A DNA stretch of 64,000 nt from Camarhynchus parvulus (taxonomy: Eukaryota > Chordata > Aves > Passeriformes > Thraupidae), in NCBI RefSeq assembly GCF_901933205.1, contig NC_044582.1, forward strand, positions 14,427,820 to 14,491,819, given 5' to 3'. The stretch's first letter is position 1, and each line of letters begins with the position of its first letter. Both the position numbers and the translations under genes were made by a program. Shown piece after piece: positions 26,157 through 37,237 of this stretch. The notes beneath the pieces are model-generated. The model did no database searches. It was not told the origin of the DNA and saw only the letters and a list, made by a program, of their open reading frames with translations.

Positions 26157-26676
26157 TGTCATGGTTTAACCCCAGCTGGCAGCTCATCCCCACATGGGGT
26201 GGGGGAAGGATTGGAAGGGAGAATTGAGAAAACTTGTGAGTGGATACAGACAGTTGAACAGGTAAAGCAAAAGCCAAGCAAAGCTACACAAGGAATTCAT
26301 TCACTGTGAGGACAGGCAGGTGGTCAGCCATCCCCAGCACAGCAGGGACATCTCACCTAATGGGCACTTGGAAGACAAATGCCGTCCTCTGAACATCCAT
26401 TCCCCTTTCCTCCTTCTTCCCCAGCATGACACCACATGGTCTGGGATGTCCCTTGGGGTGGTTGGGCTCAGCTGTCCCTGTTATGTGTCCCCTAACTCCC
26501 TGTGCACCCCCAGCCCACTCTGGTGGGGTTAGGAGCAGGAAGGGCCTTGTCTCTGTGTGAGCCCTGCCCAGCAATAACTGAAACATCCCTGAGTTATCAA
26601 CACCATTTTCAGCACAAATCCAAAACACAGCCCCATACTGGCTGCTGGGAAGAAAATTAGCTCTAGCCCAGCTAAG
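26157..26676 (-). mobile_element. Solo LTR of an avian endogenous retrovirus, promoter region damaged
   Basis: On the + strand the block starts TGTCATGGTTTAACCCCAGC and passes through GGAATTCATTCACTG and GCATGACACCACATGG. It continues with GAGTTATCAACACCATTTTC and ends near CCCAGCTAAGCA. I recall this order from a very common Neoavian LTR whose transcriptional sense is the - strand here. Where family copies carry the TATA box, just left of GCATGAC (about 26420), this copy appears to have a short deletion. The ATTAAA-type polyadenylation signal is also altered to GTTGAACAG near 26261. No internal viral genes adjoin it and no clear target-site duplication was found. The open frames here are by-products of the LTR. 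Confidence 0.85.
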
Positions 26677-29147
26677 CATGTGCTTAAGTGCTTTGCCAAA
26701 TGTGGAGGGGATGATTTATATGGTAAAGTGGAAACTTGGTAGCATCTACTTTGGTGATCACAGCTCCAAGCAGGATTTCACAGAAGAAGTCTGAGCTGCT
26801 GTCATGCTCTGCAGTTCAGTTCCCTCAGGCCCTGCTGATAGCCCAAAGCTACTCCTGGGCTATGTGAACAGGGCTGCAGGATGAGCAAAAGAACAAAATA
26901 AGGGTTTGTGTGTGCTGGGATGTTCCAGCTGTTTAGCTGTCTTGCCCACCAAAGCACCCTTGTTTCCCTTGATCTTATTCCCAGGCTTTTGTAGCCTCAC
27001 ACACTTTCCTCCCATCTGAGCTGGGTAACCAAGTGTGAGAATTTGTTCTGGTCTAGCTTTATGGTTAAACATTGTGGCTATGAGAGATTCTCAAGGCAGA
27101 CAGAAACGAGGTGCCTGTGTAGAGTCATGCAAAGGAGCTCAAAGGCTTGTGATGAAAGCATCTTCTCCATAACTGGATCAAAACAAATCATTGAGAGCTG
27201 TGGCTTTATTTCCACAGTTCTTACACTGTGATGCCATTGTACAAGGAGGGTTTAGGCTCCTTTGAGGCAGCCTGCAAGACCCTCCCTGCTCTGTGCACTC
27301 TGGGTTTGTGCAGCCAGCCTCACTGAAGTTTTTTCCCAGCTTGCTGACAGGCAGGAAGTTGGGGGATGCAGCCTTTCCCAGGGGCTGGATTGCCATGGAC
27401 GAGGCTGCACGTGCACACCTGGGAGGGCAGAGAGTCCCAGGTGGCCCAGCAGTGTCCAACCCCACATCCTACAGCTGCTACCTTGGGCTGGGGCTGGAAG
27501 AAATGCTCCATTCGGAGCAGAGTCACTCTCCAGCTGCATCAGCAGGGAGGTCTGCTGGGTCCAGGGGGCTTCCTGTTTAAATAGTTACAGAGCCTGCAGA
27601 ATTGGTTAAACTGTCAGAAAAGAGTTATAGAGGGTAAAAAAAAAAAAATAATAATAAAGGAACCATCCTTCCTGTATCTGTATGTGCATTGTCTAACTGC
27701 TCCTTTGGGATCAGCCAAATGCTTGCTGGGATTTTTCAGTTCACTGTAATGAGTTTTAGATTAGGTCTTTTGTGATGTAGAATCAGATTAAAGTTTGTGG
27801 AATTGTAGCTGCAGTGCAGGAAAGTCTTAATAGGTAATAGTTAAGGGAAATCTTTGTCCTAAGGTAGTAGGTAATTTCACTTCTGCAAGATCATGTCCTG
27901 TGGTTGGGCAAAAGCAATGCAACTGTTAATGAAAACAGCTGAAAATGGCACTCACAGAAGGAAACTTGGCAAAGCCCCATTTTGTGAGATACAAAATTCT
28001 GAATCTGAAGTAAAATACCTTTACATGAGCAGTATTTCCTGAATTTGACATTAGTCTGCATTCTTTCTCTCTGCCACATGATGGAGATAATGGTGTAAGA
28101 TACACAAACAGTACTGCACAGGCCTTACACTTCAGGGACAGAAGTTTCCGCTTGGTTTATAGTATTTGTTCCATTAATGTTGGTTTTGCACTACCACTGA
28201 TGGAGTAGTTTTCTCAATAATATCCATGAAGTGTTTTGTTTAAAACAATGCTTATTTTTCTTTTTGGTACAGTTTAGGTTTTTCTTTTTTTCTTCCACAA
28301 GGGCAAAGAAGCAGGAATACCCTTACCAAATAACCAAGGGTAGCAATGCAGCAAAATGCCAAAGTCTGTATTTGGTAAAACATTCAAAAAAACTTGGTTA
28401 GCTTACATTAACTGTATTGGGACTTAAAATTGTACTTAAAAGTTAATGGTTTGGGCTCAGATATAATTAAGGCTGTTGTGTATTTCTGTAAAAGCAAGGA
28501 ATTTGCAGGAGTTCCTATTAAACAAGTTTTTAAAAAGGAGATTCTAGAGCCTGCTCTCACCATGAATGGGGTCTGTGCATCCTGGGAAAGACATGGTAGA
28601 ATCCAGATTAGTTGATTTTTGTGTAATGCTGTAGAACCTTTGCATCCACCCTCTCCTCTTTTCTCCATCTTTAGCATCACTCCTGATCCAGAAGCTGTCA
28701 AAGCCACATGTGCAAAATTCCCAGTGATTTCAATGCCTTTGGACCAGGCCAATATCCAAAGGCAGAGATGGATTTCCTCTTGGAAATTTTTTTTAGTGAT
28801 ACTCAGAAAACTCCTGGCAAAGGATGTCTTTAATTTTTATGGTGAGAGCTGCTATGTGATATTTGTAATCATAATGTAGTAACAAGACATTTGTAACAAA
28901 ACTGGTATAGGTTGCGATATATCCAAGATGGGAGAAACACATGTTTCTTCCTAGTCTGGGTTTTTTTTTTTGTTTTTCTTCTTGTGGCTGTTACTCTGAG
29001 GACAAGAGTTCCTTTGCTGATGTCAGTGCAATTACAGCTGCACCGTTTTCCAGTTTCTTAGACTGAATATTTGCTGGATGAAGCAATACTCTCACTCCTC
29101 TCCACAGATCCACCTGCCTTGTGAATCAAACATGCTGTCTTTAATTC

Positions 29148-29655
29148 AAATTCTGGGTTCAGTTTTGGGCCCCTCACTACAAGAAAGACATTGAGGGTCT
29201 GGAGCTTGTCCAGAGAAGGGAAAGGAGCTGGGGAAGGGTCTGGAGCACAAGGAGTGGCTCAGGGAGCTGGGGGTGCTCAGCCTGGAGAAAAGGAGGCTCA
29301 AGTGGGACCTCCTCACTCTCTACAACTCCCTGAAAGGAGCAGCCAGGTGGGGATCAGTCTCTTCTCCCAGGTGACAAGTGCCAGAGGGAGAATAAAAGGC
29401 GTCAAAGCTGCACCAGGGGAGGTTCAGATTGGACAGCAGGAAAAATTTCTTTACTGGGAGAGTTGTCAAGCATTGGAAGAGGCTGCCCAGGGAAGTGGTT
29501 GAGTTCCCACCCCTGGAGGGATTTAAAAGCATGTAGATGTGGCACTTGGGGATGTGGTTTAGTGATGTGCTTGGCAGTGCTGGGTTAACAGTTGGACTCA
29601 ATGATCATAGGGGTCTTTCCCAACCTAAATGATCCTATGATTTTGTGAATCTATG
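29148..29655 (+). repeat. CR1 LINE, 5'-truncated copy of about 0.5 kb
   Basis: This is the clearest CR1 in the window. It contains TTTTGGGCCCCTCACTAC, AAGAAAGACATTGAGG, CTCAGCCTGGAGAAAAGGAGGCTC, GGCTGCCCAGGGAAGTGG, CCTGGAGGGATTTAAAAGC and TTGGACTCAATGATCATAG. It ends in the degenerate octamer tail ATGATCCTATGATTTTGTGA. This corresponds to the end of the reverse transcriptase reading frame plus the 3' UTR, and coding capacity is lost. The open frame at 29191-29502 is a remnant in a disrupted frame. Confidence 0.95.
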
Positions 29656-32600
29656 CTGCTTGTTTAATTCCTTGTGCTTAGATCCTTACATAGCCTGCAA
29701 AATTCTTACTTGAGGAATTGTTCAACTCTGATACTTCAAGTCCATCACTCCAATGCCCACTAGTGAATGGTTTTTTTCTTTGAGTAGAGTTTCCAATTTG
29801 GATTTAGAGGCTATTCCTTGATAGGTACCTTCCATAAGGCATTTTTGTAATCATATTTACATTTAAAATGCCCCATGTATGTAGAATGTCCGTTCAAATG
29901 CTCTCAGAGTCAGGGAACTGATGCTGCCCAGGCTGTCTGTGTGTGCACCCACGGGTCGATGTAATAACTCCTCCAAATGTTGGGAGTTTTCCCTCAGAAG
30001 ACTTCTTCCAGAAATGCTGCTCTCCATGCTCTTGGGTTCTGCTCCTGTTTCTTTCATGAGAACAAAGATTAGTCCTTCATGCTCCTAAACTCAATGCATG
30101 TGCATGACTTAAAGGCATTACCTACCAATAAATGGGAGATTAGCTGCGGCTTGTGCATTTCCTGATCACTGCAGGTTTTTTCAGATGGCTCGTTGTTATC
30201 CCGTTTCCTTTAACGATGGGACACTTTAATGAGTTTGCCATCTGACATACATCTGCTTCCTGTTAAACAATACCTTCATTCTTCTGGAGCTGCTAAACTC
30301 ATCTTTTATCCTACAAGATTTTTATCTGAGCCCTGAAAACAGCATGTACCAATCGGTGTCAGCATATTCATTTACTTGCTGAGGGGTTTTCTTAATATGT
30401 AGTTGAAAATTAATAGCAAAGCAGGCATCTCCTTTAATGCTTATTTGTTGGGAAATGGGAGAAATGGATATTATTTGTGTAATTAGGGGCTGGTCAGTCC
30501 AGTTCATGTTTGAAATCCAATAAAATCGACTTTTGTGGCTGACAGTATACAATCTCTAATAGTTATTCTGTTCTCCCAGCAGAGTAAGAAGGGGCTGGTT
30601 CAAGAAGGGGTGTGGGGTGGAATGTGAGGCTGTTAATGTTGTTTCTTTGAGGAAAGAGCCTTCAATAGCTCAATGATGGTCTGTCTCACGCGTGTGCAAA
30701 GTTAGGTCTCTGTGATCATCAGGATCTCTTAAATCAATCCAGCCTGCATTGAGTTTGTGCATCTGCCTCACTGCCTCTCTTTTTCCCATGTTTTGGAAAC
30801 ATGAAGTCGTGCTGGATCTCTTACTATGTCTTTCCCCTTCGCTGGTCAATATTGCCCCTGCAGAAAAACATTTTTTCCTTTATTTTTCTTTGCTTTTTTA
30901 ATCACAGAACCTTTTTCTCATGGAGGAAAAACTGAATTTTCCTTTTACTTATCTTTACTACGTAATATGCCCTATAAGTTGCTTTTATAATGAGTGCGTG
31001 ATGCTATTTAAGGGGAAATGTGGATGTGAAGTTCTGCCACACAGGTCCACAGGACATCTGTGAGAATGGCTTGTAACCAAATTAAGCAACCCTGTGGGGC
31101 ACATAATGTTTTGTCTAGGAAAGGAATTTAGTTCCAACCATTCACATATGCCAGGTGACAAGTGGAAATACTTTGGGGTTAGAGCTGGGGAAACGTAGGA
31201 AGCAAGGTGCAAATATTTATTTGAGAGTTAGCAGATGCCTGAACCGGAAAAATGACTATAATTCAGGAATTTTGTATTTCTTCCCATTTATAGCTTGCAG
31301 TTTTCTCCCAGCTCACACGGGGTTAATGTTATTTGCTTGAAAATGAAGGAATTGCTGATTACTTCAGGTGGCTGCTGGTGCATGATCTGAAACCTTTGTT
31401 TTAATTATACTCTTGGCATTGTTGAGATTGATGTTTCTACCACCCTAAACGCCATTCCTTTGCCTCTGGCAGTGCTGCAGAGCTGGTGTTCAGCACTGAA
31501 GGGCTGTGAAAAGTTGTTTGTTGCAAATGCAACTCGATAGTTTTCCCTGGGATGGCTGAGCTTCCCGTGGGGCTCCTCCACCTCTCCGGCTTCGTGCAGC
31601 CTTACAGGAAGGTGCTGTGTGTGAACTTGGTCCTTCACTGTTTTCCTTAAGGAGTGAAGCCAAAACCTCTTCCCTGGTCATTGCTATGCCAGAGTTGTTA
31701 AACCTGCCTGAAAAGCTTTGTTTGTTTTTGCATCAGTGTTTATTAACAAAGCCCTCCATCATTTGTTTAACACATAAACTTGTCCATTCTTTCACCACGC
31801 TCCCAACCTTCCATCTCACAGAGCTGCAGGAGCACAGCTGATGCCTTTGACAGTCTTTCATTCATGTTCAGGTTACAAATTACCTTCTTATAATTCAGTT
31901 CCTTGTGGAGTCTGCAGTTTTTCAAGGAGGGCCTGGGGGACAATATTAATTGAAGTTTTGCAGGAAAAGGAGTCTACTTTGTCAGCTCTAGGGTATCCCA
32001 TCGATGATGGGTCTTAAACACGTTCACCTTCAGTCAGCAGAAAAGCTGTGAAACCTCCAAATCTTCTTGGTGGTGGCTATTTCTGTGACCTCTGATGTGA
32101 CCAGGGGCCAGCCTTGCCTCATTTCATGCTGTCTTTTCAAAGCCCGTCCTGGGGAAAGTAAATTTATAGCTGGAGCATCAGTTTATCCTAATCCATATGT
32201 ATTGGGCAAGTGTGTGAAGAATTTTAGGAGGGCAAGACACTGAACCAAATTTGCTGGGATTATTAACAGAGATGTTTAACTCCAGTGGGCTGACAGGGTT
32301 GTTTTATTCTGCTTTAACTTGAACCTATTAAAAAACCCTCCTATCCTTTATAAAGAAGCTAGAAAAAAAGGGATTGTAAAGGGGACTTAGGTAAAGGGGA
32401 GATTGTTCTGAAATTTGCTGTATCCTTAGGAAACAGTGTATTTTTGCTATACAGAAGTGGGTTATTAGACTTTTCTTTGCAATTACAGTGGAGAAGGCAC
32501 AGTTTGGCACAGCAGCTCAGTACTTCGCATAAATACAGACTTGGACAGTGATGGCCCCTCTGTCCTTGTCCTGGTGAGTGCAGGTGACAGGTTGGGTGCA

Positions 32601-35600
32601 AGTTTGAGAGCTGCCCCTCAAGGATGAAATGGGTTCTCCCTGAAGTGAGCAGATGTTCCTGCTGCTGGCCTTTGTGACATTCACACCCTAAAAATCCTCT
32701 TCAGAAGTGTTTGCTTTCCTCCCACTGCTGTTAATGTAGGGAACAGTGGGGGTGTGGGTGAGAGCAGTTTCTGGGATGGAGGTGCATTTTCAGGGACTCT
32801 TATAAGGTGAGCCTGTTCCTCCTCTGGCTGTTTATGCCAATCTCTCCTGCAGTATTTAATGTTTATAAAAATAGATAAGTCTTCTGGAGAGCAAAGCCTG
32901 CTGAACTGGGGACAGGGAAAACCTGAATAAACAAACATGTGCCACAGATTAGTAAGAACATCTGTAGGTTTTATATTGTTTTGAGAACACATACCACAGT
33001 TTTTCAATTCTTGTGCTTTTCTAGTTTCTCCCTTTCTTTCTGTCTCTCTCTTTTCTTCTTCTTTTTAAATATATTGCTAATAAAGGTTGGAGGTAGGAAG
33101 CACAGCTGGACGCTGCATGACATGCCACTGTTTAATTTCTAGCTCGGAGGATGAGAAGAAGAGTAGTTTTATTGTATCCTAGAAGAGAATAAAGCCACAT
33201 GCAAATTCCAGCCATGGACATCTGTTTCCTCTTTGTGTGAAAGAATTCTCATATTTGGAAGGGAATCCCAGTTCTGAAGGGGCTGATGAGGTTTTGGTTT
33301 TTTTTCTTTTCGTTCTTTCCCCCATTCTTTGCCACTCCTTCAGCTTGCTGCCCTTGCTGTGGCTGCTGTTTTCCTTGGGACAATGTCAGCTTGCAATTTA
33401 CCATCAGACATCAACTAGGTGAATTTTCAGTGTTATATGTACACAATACTTTAAAGTGTTCTGTTTTAGTTACAAAGAGCATGATTAAGTTCCTCCTTAA
33501 ATTTCTTTTATTTAATTAAACAGTATTTGGTGGGAGGACTTTTGCTCTGTCATCAATCTTCAGTACTTACAGGTTGGTATTTTTCTTTGGAAGCGAGATG
33601 TGTCTGCTGCTCTGGGGGGGAAGTGCAGCTATTTCTAAAAGTAACTTGTTAAACATAATCATTTAAAATACTTTGTATCAGGGGAATTAAGTAGATGTGT
33701 AGAAATAAGCATCTGCGAAGTTCATTACCTTAACTTGGGCATCAGGTGCTAAGGACTACAGAGACCAGAGTAAATGATAATTTCACTAACCTATAAAACA
33801 TTTTAGAATAATTATTTGCAGCTGTCTGGAGGCTTTAAATTTGCCTTTTGTGTGTGTTTAAGGGTTGACTCTGATGAACAAACAGCATAGTTATATAACA
33901 CTAGGCCAGACATGAGAACTGGTACTCTCTGTCTATTTTATATTAATGTCAAATGAGAGGTTGCTGGAACTTGCCAGGGTTTCATATTTGCTGGCAGCAA
34001 GTTACCCACATGTGTGGACCACATTTTCATTGTTGCCTTAGCCTATTTCAGGCAGAAATATCTCTGCCTAACAGGGTGTGATTCTGTTCATTGCTGAAGA
34101 GCTTTTCTTTTAAGAAGAAGCAAAATACAAAAAGGAATGAAATGCTGTAACTGTTCAAATTAAGAAGTGTCCCCAGACTGCAGGATTTTGTCACGTCTGC
34201 CGTGGAGGAAGAATAAAGGGCAATAAGCCATCTAAAGGCTTTTCATGGGTGAGCTACCCTCACAGAGCTATTTCTTTTTGCATATATTAATGCTACTTTT
34301 GGGTGTGGGCTGTTTAGTCTGGTCTCTTAGGGAGATGAGGCTTATGCAAGCAGGGTGTTTGCACACATGGACACACAGCAGCCTGCACAGCCCTTGCACA
34401 TCTTGACCACGGAAATGTGGCGGGAGGGCAGAGGCTGCGAAGATAAACAGGAGTTCTGATACCTTTCTTGAGGGGAAAATAAAGGTGATTAAGGGGTTTG
34501 AGGGAAGGCTTTCAATAGGAGCTGAACTTTCAACAAGGGCTGTGGAATAGATCTGGAGAAGAAATGTGATGGAGGTCCCTGTCATGGGAAGATTGCCGAA
34601 GGCGGCTTGGAAATGATTTGGCTTCAGAGAATCTGATGACAAAACCCAAATCCACAGGAAGACAGACTCCCTTTCATTGCAATACCCATGAAATTGCTTG
34701 TGTGGGTTTTGTTTTAAGTCAGGATGTCAGACAGGGTCCAATGGGTGACTGCAGTAACTGTAGGAGATCTCCTTAGGATCTTCTTAGTGCAGCAAAGATG
34801 CTGCTGCCCTGCTTGGTGGTGGTGGTGCTTCCTATTTTGTTTGGGTTTTGCAAGTCTTTAAACTCCAGTAAAGTGTGACTTATGAATGTTTGAATGTTTA
34901 GAGCCTTATCCTGCAGCCCTGATAGAGAGGAGGGAGCCCAGTGGCTGTGCAGGTCACCCTGGCCCACATCTGAAATCTGCATCCCATGGGGCACCTGGGG
35001 AAAAGGGGAACCCATAATCTCCATCCAGCCCTGAGCAGGACACAGAAAGCAAACACCACTAACACTGAAAATCAAACAGCACTTGTGAACAAGTTTCCCC
35101 TTTGATTGAAATGCTTCTAGCTAAGTGATATAAAGGGGATTATGTCACAAGCTTCCCTTGTCTTATTAACAGCTGCTTAATTTTACCACTCATTCACAAG
35201 CATAAAAAAAGCAAAACTTGGAGGCTGTATTTGAAAGCTTGTTTTGTTTGGTGTACAGCTGGATACAGAGCATTTCCTTTTCTCTTTTTTACCAAATTTG
35301 AAGCAAATGTATTGGTTATTGTTGCTTATTTTTCTCTGTTTTTTTGGTCTAGATCATAGAAGATTACGTTGCTTTTCATTTTACATTGCAAAGAAATCAT
35401 TCCATATAATTTCAGTTCAACAATGCTGCAGTAGCATGTGGGTGTGTATATATCTTCTCATAAATACATTACCACACATAACTGTCAAAGAGCTGGGCTT
35501 TTCCACCCACTATTAAAAATGAAATTTAATTGCTACACTAGAGTTTCAAGACCCTGATAAATAAGAGCCATGTCTGACCTTTATTTGGGGCTCTGAGATG

Positions 35601-37192
35601 CCACCAGGGATATTGCTCGTTGTCCAAGATGACAAACTTCCTCTGAGATTTCAGTTTGTCAGCTCAATGTACAGCAGTGACATTGATTTCTTCTCACTGC
35701 CATTTCCTGCCTGAATAGATAACAAATTTTCTGTGGCAGGTGTCTGTCAAGTTTAGTTTTGCCTGGCAGATTAACTTAATAGACTCATTTATTAATCATT
35801 ACTTGGAGCACAGAGAAGCAGACAATACTCTTTGTCTCCTGTGATGTTGAATGGCTGTTCCATTTCAGATTCCTTTGTGTAGCCTGAATTTGGGTTTAAT
35901 AAGCCATTCATATCTCTAGTGAACATTTTTAACCTGACATCACTCAGAGCAAAGATATCTGCATTAAATAAGCATGATCCATTTTGTGTATCTACTCCTT
36001 TTCATTGTAAATAATGTGTAAGTGCTTTCTGAGACTAAATAATTTGATATATGAACTGCCAAATCAGCCTAAACAAGGGGGAAATGAAGAAAGATAAAAG
36101 TAGAAGAAAACAGATAGTTGGAGGAAGATTTGAGCCTGGGGTTGACTGGCTAACAAAGCAGAGATAATGCAGCTTTAGGAAGGGGCAAAGCAGACCTGCA
36201 GGTACAGCTGTAGGGTGATCCTAGGACAGGTCAGTGCTTTCCTGGAGACCCTTTCCTCTGAAATATCCTGTGAAATATCCTGGGACAGATATTCAGCCTG
36301 GAGATTGCAAAGGCAGAGTTGGTACCAGAGGTAGGTGTTGGACAGGACTTCTCTGAGTGGTGAAGGACAAGGAAGAATTTCGTGGAGGGCTTTGCAAAGG
36401 AGGAAATACAATAGAAGGCATAACCTTGGAAAGTGATGTCTCTTGTTGCACAGTGCTTCAGTGTGTTCACAGTGCAAACTGAGTGATGAGCTGAGGTTTT
36501 TATCAGGGCAGGATCTGTGAAGGACATGGAAATGCACAGGCACTCCAAGGACAGGAGGCAGCAGGAATGAGCCTAGACAGAGATGCAGAGATACTGCTGC
36601 CGGACAGGAGAACCTGTGTCACAGGCAGTGAGAGCCACCAGGCTTCTCCCTTTTAGCCGGGCTGTGGTAGCTCCTCACAACCTGCCTTTAGTTCTGGTTC
36701 ATGGGAGATCACGGGACATGTTTGGAAGGTTTCTGCAGCTGATGCCCAAGGGCAGAGCCCTGGCTGCAGCACAAGAGCTCAGCATCTGTGAGAGTCTGCA
36801 CTGCTGAGGATGTTTTTTGCCAAGCTGTGTTCCTGGCCTTGGGAACGTGTTTCTTGAACCATCTTTATGGCTTTCTTGGCTGGCTGACAAACCCAGAATG
36901 TCCCTGCACTAGATCACACTGCTTATTGCACTTCTAGGCCACCCTGGTAACAATACATTAACCTCTCAGCAGGGAATGTGATAAACAAAGTAAAACTGCT
37001 TTAGTGAAACCAGTCATTTAATGGCAGCATACATAAAGTGTCCGTAAAGATTTGTAAGTGTAATAAGCTGCAGTTCACTGGCAGAACAATAACTGTTCCT
37101 AATTTAGCCAGTTGAGGAACATGCCAACCCAATTTACTTTTGTAACATTATGTTGTTGTTCTTTTTTTGTTTTTCTTTTCCCACCTCTCCAG

Positions 37193-37237
37193 ATTCCTTT
37201 CTCTCTGGTACAGTTTCCCCTCTGGGAGTCCTTAAAG
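37193..37237 (+). CDS. SLC25A26: SLC25A26 coding exon (helix H4)
   Basis: The exon encodes 15 residues, IPFSLVQFPLWESLK, in phase 0 at both ends. It completes transmembrane helix H4 of the SAM carrier. The end W-E-S-L-K fits the even-helix motif [FYW][DE]xx[RK], which forms the salt-bridge network of the cytosolic gate in the SLC25 family. The P in IPFS and the FP pair fit the kinked helices of these carriers. The acceptor lies in a long pyrimidine tract ending CTCTCCAG at 37185-37192, and the donor GTAAGT at 37238 is near consensus. It joins in frame with the GAG that ends the previous exon and with the GAT that starts the next one. Confidence 0.97.

Larger units (their letters stand above)
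394..37192 (+). other. SLC25A26: SLC25A26 intron, 36.8 kb
   Basis: This phase 0 intron is the longest in the window. Inside it I can support CR1 pieces at 1272-1655, 24165-24256 and 29148-29655, solo LTRs at 4450-4855 and 26157-26676, and an A/C-rich simple repeat at 5433-5511. It also has a CpG-rich patch with a CTCF motif and a 29-bp minisatellite at 8510-8750, and T/G-rich low complexity at 20241-20310. The remaining stretches (about 1.7-4.4, 5.6-8.4, 8.8-24.1, 24.3-26.1, 26.7-29.1 and 29.7-37.2 kb) are AT-rich unique sequence without recognisable genes. Open frames there stay under about 165 codons, lie on both strands, and show no family resemblance. Some AT-rich blocks with homeodomain-type TAATTA or ATTAAT cores (around 11.6, 22.1 and 35.8 kb) could be conserved non-coding elements, but that needs alignment. 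Confidence 0.9.
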
